Below are positions 60,160-64,000 of a stretch of DNA of 64,000 nt, one piece after another. The stretch is from Jatrophihabitans cynanchi (GTDB lineage Bacteria > Actinomycetota > Actinomycetes > Mycobacteriales > Jatrophihabitantaceae). Under the pieces are notes generated by a model. The model worked only from the letters and a program-made list of their open reading frames with translations. It made no database searches and had not been told where the DNA came from. The stretch covers positions 1,426,001-1,490,000 of the forward strand of contig NZ_CP097463.1 in the NCBI RefSeq assembly GCF_027247405.1. Direction: 5' to 3'. The first letter of the stretch is position 1. Every line of letters begins with the position of its first letter. The position numbers and the translations under genes are program-made.

Positions 60160-60791
60160 CTCGAGCAGATTCTCGCCGCGTACCGCCCGAACAGATCGAT
60201 GCGGTCGTCAAAGCGCTCTACACCGAGGCAGACCGGCTCGATTGGGAACACCTATCGCCACAACGCCGGACCGCCCTATACGACACCTGGGTCACTGACC
60301 CGCAGATCGGCGCGGTGCTCACCGAGTTTATGAGCGCCGAGACGGCTCGGTCATGGATCAAAGACGGTCCAATGAAGGAGTACCGGCGAGCGCGCCAAGG
60401 CGCGGGGCGCTACGCCAAGTTCGGTTCCCGCCAGGGACCGACAGCGGCCCAGATCGTCGCTCACGCGCTCGGTACGGAAGCCGTGATCATGGACGGAACG
60501 GTTGGCGTCAAGCCGTTTCACTGTGTGGCCACGATGAACGGCGCCGGATCCACGTTCGTGGCGTGGGGTGAAGCCCGCAACTTCCGTCACCTGGTCTGGG
60601 CGGCGCTGAGCCACCTGACCGACAACCCCACCGACTCCGCGGCCCTGGTCATCATCGAGACGATGGCCGAGCCCACTCCCTCGGCGGACAAGGCTCGACA
60701 GGAGAGCATCGCCCAACGCTGCTCACTGGCGCTCAAGTACTACCGTGTCGCGAACGAGCGACGCCCGACCGCAGCCGGGAGTGAGCAGTGA
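60156..60791 (+). CDS. Unknown protein of the GHKL-helicase-Vsr-Dcm operon
   Basis: A 211-residue soluble protein. It begins with helices (PEQIDAVVKALYTEADRLDW), then ALYDTWVTDPQIGAVLTEFM, a basic region (MKEYRRARQGAGRYAKFGSR), and a strand-rich segment including AVIMDGTVGVKPFHCVATMN. No family recognised. The ATG at 60156 overlaps the helicase stop and the stop overlaps the Vsr start, so it is an obligate operon member and probably part of the complex, for example as a specificity or DNA-binding subunit. Confidence 0.72.
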   Translation: MTRADSRRVPPEQIDAVVKALYTEADRLDWEHLSPQRRTALYDTWVTDPQIGAVLTEFMSAETARSWIKDGPMKEYRRARQGAGRYAKFGSRQGPTAAQIVAHALGTEAVIMDGTVGVKPFHCVATMNGAGSTFVAWGEARNFRHLVWAALSHLTDNPTDSAALVIIETMAEPTPSADKARQESIAQRCSLALKYYRVANERRPTAAGSEQ

Positions 60792-61240
60792 ACCGCGACG
60801 CGGCCATCACGTCGCGGATCATGGCTGCGGTCAAGAACACCGGCACTCGCCCCGAACTGGCGCTGCGCCGCGAGCTATTCCGCCGCGGCCTGCGCTACCG
60901 GGTCCGCACCAGGGTCCTGGGCCATCCCGACATCGTGTTCCCCACCGAGCGAATCGCATGCTTCGTCGATGGCGATCGGTGGCACGGCAACGGATGGAAG
61001 ATTCGCGGGCTGGAGTCATTCGAGGCCGAGTTCGGGCACCGCAACGCACAATTTTGGAAAGAGAAGATCACCAGAAACATGCGGCGCGATCAGGACGTCA
61101 ACCGCGGACTCGAACACGACGGCTGGACAATCGTTCGTGTGTGGGCCTCCGAAGTCGAGCGCGACGTCACCGCGGTAGCCGATCGCGTCGAGACAACCGT
61201 GCGCGCCAGTCGACAGAGGCGAACGGACACAGGCCGATGA
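60788..61240 (+). CDS. vsr: Vsr-type mismatch endonuclease
   Basis: A 150-residue endonuclease of the very-short-patch-repair family, which nicks at T:G mismatches created by deamination of 5-methylcytosine. Family motifs are in order: ITSRIMAAVKNTGTRPE at the N-terminus, GHPDIVFPTERIACFVDGDRW (catalytic Asp48), HG after it, FWKEKITRNMRRDQDVNRGL and GWTIVRVWASEV. Length matches. The GTG at 60788 overlaps the upstream stop, and the stop overlaps the methyltransferase start, the classical pairing with a C5-cytosine enzyme. Confidence 0.92.
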   Translation: MNRDAAITSRIMAAVKNTGTRPELALRRELFRRGLRYRVRTRVLGHPDIVFPTERIACFVDGDRWHGNGWKIRGLESFEAEFGHRNAQFWKEKITRNMRRDQDVNRGLEHDGWTIVRVWASEVERDVTAVADRVETTVRASRQRRTDTGR

Positions 61241-62415
61241 CCGGCCCTCTCACCTCGGTGGAACTCTTCGCCGGCGGAGGCGGCATGGCGCTCGGCACCC
61301 GCAAAGCCGGCTTTGAACACGTCGGGCTGGTCGAATGGAACAAGAACGCGGCCGCCATCCTTCGCCACAACGCGACCAAGCACCCCGATCTCTGGACGCC
61401 AGACCACGTACACGAACAAGACGTGCGCCTCTGGCTCCAACAAACCGACATAGAGTCCGACGTCGACCTCGTAGCCGGCGGCCCGCCATGCCAGCCCTTC
61501 TCCCTAGCCGGAGTGCACGCCGGCGACATGGACAACCGCAACATGTTCCCGGCGGCCATCGACGCCGTCCGACGCTTCCGGCCCCGCTTCGCTGTCTTCG
61601 AGAACGTCCCCGGCCTCACCCGACCGTCCTTCGCCCCCTACTTCGACTACATCAAGGATCAACTCGAGAAACCGACCGTTCGTCCAAAGCCCGACGAGCT
61701 TTGGACCGAGCACCACGCCCGCATTAAGAAGGCACAACCGACCGGACTGCGCTACGTCGTCCGCGAACACCTACTTGAGGCGGCCGACTTCGGGCTCGCC
61801 CAGAACAGACGCCGCGTCATCCTGGTCGCCATCCGCACCAACGTGCCCGGCGCCGAGACGTGGTCCGCGCCGGAACCGACGCACAGCCGCGACGCCCTGC
61901 TCTACGACCAGTGGGTCACCGGCGATTACTGGACCGAGCACGGCGAAGCAATGCCCGAACTCCCCGACGGGCTAGACACCCGGGTGCGCGACCTCAAGGA
62001 ACACGGACGCCCCGAGAAGGAACGATGGCAGACCGTCCGCGACTGCATCCAGGGACTACCCGAGCCAGTAGACCGCCGACCAGCGACCGACATCGCCAAC
62101 CACGAGGGCATCCCCGGAGCGCGGGCCTACCCCAAACACTCCGGAAGTCCGTTGGATTGGCCAGCAAAAACCATCAAGGCCGGCGTACACGGAGTCAGCG
62201 GCGGAGAAGCGATGATCCGCTTCGACGACGACACCCTCCGCTACTTCACGGTGCGCGAGGCCGCCCGGTTGCAGGGCTTTCCCGATGACTATGAATTCCC
62301 CGTCGCGCGATCCCGAAGCATGGGCGCCATCGGCAATGCCGTCGCCGTTCCCCTAGCGGAGCTGCTCACACATGGTCTGACACAGCTCAACTCGCATGGA
62401 ATCGACGCACGCTAG
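61237..62415 (+). CDS. DNA (cytosine-5-)-methyltransferase
   Basis: A 392-residue C5 methyltransferase. Motif I SVELFAGGGGMALGTRKAGF, motif IV LVAGGPPCQPFSLAG (C85 nucleophile), motif VI FAVFENVPGL, motif VIII FGLAQNRRRVILVAI, motif IX region RLQGFPDDYEF and motif X IGNAVAVPLAELL are all present. Between VIII and IX lies a long target-recognition domain. The ATG at 61237 overlaps the Vsr stop. It is the last gene of the operon, and its methylation should protect host DNA from the helicase-nuclease. The recognised sequence cannot be read from the protein. Confidence 0.94.
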   Translation: MTGPLTSVELFAGGGGMALGTRKAGFEHVGLVEWNKNAAAILRHNATKHPDLWTPDHVHEQDVRLWLQQTDIESDVDLVAGGPPCQPFSLAGVHAGDMDNRNMFPAAIDAVRRFRPRFAVFENVPGLTRPSFAPYFDYIKDQLEKPTVRPKPDELWTEHHARIKKAQPTGLRYVVREHLLEAADFGLAQNRRRVILVAIRTNVPGAETWSAPEPTHSRDALLYDQWVTGDYWTEHGEAMPELPDGLDTRVRDLKEHGRPEKERWQTVRDCIQGLPEPVDRRPATDIANHEGIPGARAYPKHSGSPLDWPAKTIKAGVHGVSGGEAMIRFDDDTLRYFTVREAARLQGFPDDYEFPVARSRSMGAIGNAVAVPLAELLTHGLTQLNSHGIDAR

Positions 62416-62887
62416 AAGGCCCGCCAGGGCTTGTACGACACGTCCGAGCACGGCGATCGTCCCGTAGGCAAGCGGCTTGCGAGCAAACCTGCGGCGCTGA
62501 CTTGCGACTTCGAATCTTCACTCGTCGCCGGATAGTCGCATCGCGCATATCGACGCTCCTCAGTCGCGTCGCTAGCCATGACGCTCGCGCCCTATTCGGC
62601 GATCCAGCGCGGGGCGAGTGCGACGCCGCCGCCTGGCACGATTGCTAACTTCATGCCCGCTCGCGGATAATCATGCAGTCGCGCAGATCACCCATCCAGA
62701 CCCGGGAGAGGGTTCGCGCGCGCCGAGACCCAAAGTCGCTGGGGTGTCCTGGCGTGGGTTACCGCATGGGTCTCGGGGCGCGGCCACACGCGATGTAGGG
62801 CGAGCTTGCCGCGGACGCGCCGGCCCGGCTGGTTGGCGTCCATGATCGGATTGGCCTGCGGGTTCGCGATGGTTAGAACTCCACGCG
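62416..62887. other. Intergenic stretch after the methyltransferase
   Basis: About 470 bases between convergent genes. I see no supported gene, no rRNA or tRNA, and no clear terminator hairpin. The stretch around 62500-62520 has a TTCGAATC that looks like part of a tRNA T-arm, but the rest of a tRNA cannot be folded around it. Confidence 0.4.
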
Positions 62888-63097
62888 TCACGGCGCGACT
62901 GCCTTGGCGGCGAGGTACTCCTCGAGCGCGGCATGCAGCGTGTGCTCGGCGGCGAGCTGCCAGGCCTCCACTCCTCTCTGGTGCGCGGTGTGCAGCTGGC
63001 CTTCGGCGGCGTGGACTCGGCGGGAGGCAGCGTCGACGCGGTCCTCGGCCCGGTCGTCGGTGGTCGTGGCGGCGATGCCGGTGGTCGTGGTGGTCAT
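62888..63097 (-). CDS. Small helical protein downstream of the DUF6551-Lsr2 gene
   Basis: A 69-residue protein: a Thr-rich start (MTTTTTGIAATTT), then one long amphipathic helix (DRAEDRVDAASRRVHAAEGQ to HTLHAALEEYLAAKAVAP). No family recognised. The ATG at 63097 is chosen because GGAGGAG stands just upstream on the minus strand. It follows the DUF6551-Lsr2 gene by 34 bp and is probably in the same operon. Confidence 0.6.
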   Translation of the reverse strand: MTTTTTGIAATTTDDRAEDRVDAASRRVHAAEGQLHTAHQRGVEAWQLAAEHTLHAALEEYLAAKAVAP

Positions 63098-63131
63098 CGC
63101 TCCTCCATCGGGATGGGTGGTGGTGCTCGGG

Positions 63132-64000
63132 TCAGGCGGCGCGGCTGGCGTGGAATACGTGCAGCAGCGCTTGGGCGGTCTGGTAGTCCAATCCCCAGGC
63201 GTCCATGACGAACCGGACACCCCGGCCGCGTTCGAAAGCGCGCATGATTCCGGCTCGGTCGGGCACGCCGACCTCGGGGCTCTCCTCGCCCTCGAACGGG
63301 TCGACCTCGGCGGCTCCGGCGCGGGGAGTGGGACAGCTGTCGCCGCAGCCCGGCTGGTCCGGCGACGGGTCGCCGGCGGTGGCTTGGGCTCGCTGGTAGG
63401 CGCGGCGGACGCTGGGCGGGATGTTGCGTGTCCGCGCGAGGTCGTAGCCGTTCTGTTCGGCCCAGCGGCGGATAGCGGCGCGCTCCTTGCGTTCGCGGTT
63501 CCACGCGGCGCCGGCTTTGGAGGCCGAGGGCACTCGAGTGAAGAACGGCTCGAGGTGGCAGCCCCGGGCGGCGTTGTAGCGCTCGACGATGACGGCGGCG
63601 GACAGCCTCGGCACGGTGCCGCGGTGGGCTTCGCGCAGGGCGACGGCGCGGGCGCGCAGCTGGCGGGGGGCGATCGCGCTGAGCTGGGCGACGAGCCGCT
63701 CGCCGTGGAGTTCGTCGGCGTCGTAGTGGCCGAGCACGAGCGCGACGCCTTGCATGATGCCGCCGTCGAAGGCGTCCACGCTGCGGCCGAAGGCGCTGGT
63801 GAGCACGATCAGGACGTTGTCCAGCATCTGCAGCCCGCCGAGGTCGTCGACGATGGTCTCCAGCGCCTTGGTGGCACGGATGTTGCCGTCGGCCGGCGCT
63901 GGGTTGACCTGCAGCTGGTGCCGGTGCAGGACTTCGTCGATGGCCAGCACGGTGGAGTCGGCCATGCCGCGGCGAGCCCGCCAGCGGTCCCACCACGTGT
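63132..64000 (-). CDS. DUF6551-type protein with a C-terminal Lsr2 DNA-binding domain (5' end outside the window)
   Basis: The frame is open to the window edge, and residues before the ATG at 63965 (WWDRWRARRG) still look like family sequence, so the start lies outside. The first part resembles DUF6551 (ParB-like) proteins of actinobacterial plasmids and phages (STVLAIDEVLHRHQLQVNP, ETIVDDLGGLQMLDNVLIVL, VIVERYNAARG). After a linker comes the Lsr2 C-terminal motif AAIRRWAEQNGYDLARTRNI with PPSVRRAYQ, which binds AT-rich DNA minor grooves. The end shows another helical segment. A plasmid-borne nucleoid-associated silencer or partition-linked regulator is likely. Confidence 0.72.
   Translation of the reverse strand, partial: TWWDRWRARRGMADSTVLAIDEVLHRHQLQVNPAPADGNIRATKALETIVDDLGGLQMLDNVLIVLTSAFGRSVDAFDGGIMQGVALVLGHYDADELHGERLVAQLSAIAPRQLRARAVALREAHRGTVPRLSAAVIVERYNAARGCHLEPFFTRVPSASKAGAAWNRERKERAAIRRWAEQNGYDLARTRNIPPSVRRAYQRAQATAGDPSPDQPGCGDSCPTPRAGAAEVDPFEGEESPEVGVPDRAGIMRAFERGRGVRFVMDAWGLDYQTAQALLHVFHASRAA

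Noticed and set aside
62480-62540. tRNA-like TTCGAATC sequence, possible attachment site
   Set aside because: No acceptor stem, D-arm or anticodon arm can be paired around it, and there is no repeat elsewhere in the window or integrase gene nearby.
1-64000. CRISPR array or cas genes
   Set aside because: No regularly spaced direct repeats with unique spacers and no Cas-like proteins were seen; the repeats found are isolated intergenic copies.

Overview
The window is high-GC DNA from an actinomycete. The gene families present (an SCO6880-type conjugation protein, a DUF4913 protein, an Lsr2-type DNA-binding domain, frequent GTG starts and ATGA/GTGA start-stop overlaps) fit a mycelial or Pseudonocardiaceae-like host, though the genus is an inference. 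The layout is that of a large conjugative plasmid or integrative conjugative element. There is a MobF relaxase, a coupling ATPase, a VirB4-type ATPase and a VirB6-type channel protein. No replication initiator, integrase or attachment site is visible, so plasmid and chromosomal element cannot be told apart.\n\nLeft part (1-16 kb): a broken IS3 element abuts the end of a second element. Next come a two-domain XRE regulator, a prepilin peptidase on the minus strand, and one tight plus-strand Tad/Flp pilus operon from about 2.8 to 14.4 kb (lipoprotein, secreted protein, CpaB/SAF protein, CpaE-like protein, CpaF ATPase, TadB, TadC, Flp pilin, three pseudopilin-like proteins). The operon ends in a 1116-residue membrane protein with LysM domains and a transcriptional-activator (BTAD) C-terminus. 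A sigma-factor-like gene follows at 15.1 kb.\n\nMiddle part (16-35.8 kb and 39.7-47.7 kb): the type IV secretion operon lies at 16-26 kb (P-loop protein, duplicated pilin-like protein, VirB8-like and VirB6-like proteins, SCO6880, VirB4, VirD4, DUF4913). It is followed by a DUF1016 nuclease, a TnpV-like protein and a 1.7-kilo-residue methylase-helicase. The minus-strand relaxase (1946 residues, with a DnaG-like TOPRIM domain) fills 39.7-45.5 kb, with a probable oriT region and small accessory genes next to it. A 45-49 bp intergenic repeat stands before three of the transfer operons.\n\nAccessory and defence cargo: at 36.0-39.7 kb there is a compact bacterial ubiquitin-like conjugation operon (multiubiquitin-type Ubl, noncanonical E2, JAB-E1 fusion, DUF6527, Clp-fold serine protease), with a divergent ribbon-helix-helix gene across an inverted-repeat promoter. 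At 48-51.5 kb an IS21 element with a 6-bp target duplication splits a decayed Shedu-like (DUF4263) gene. At 51.6-62.4 kb there are a HEPN-like large protein, a DUF262/FRG pair, and a five-gene GHKL-ATPase / Mrr-helicase / unknown / Vsr / C5-methyltransferase restriction-like system. The window ends inside a DUF6551-Lsr2 gene. The ubiquitin-like operon and the GHKL-helicase-Vsr-Dcm operon are the most promising systems.
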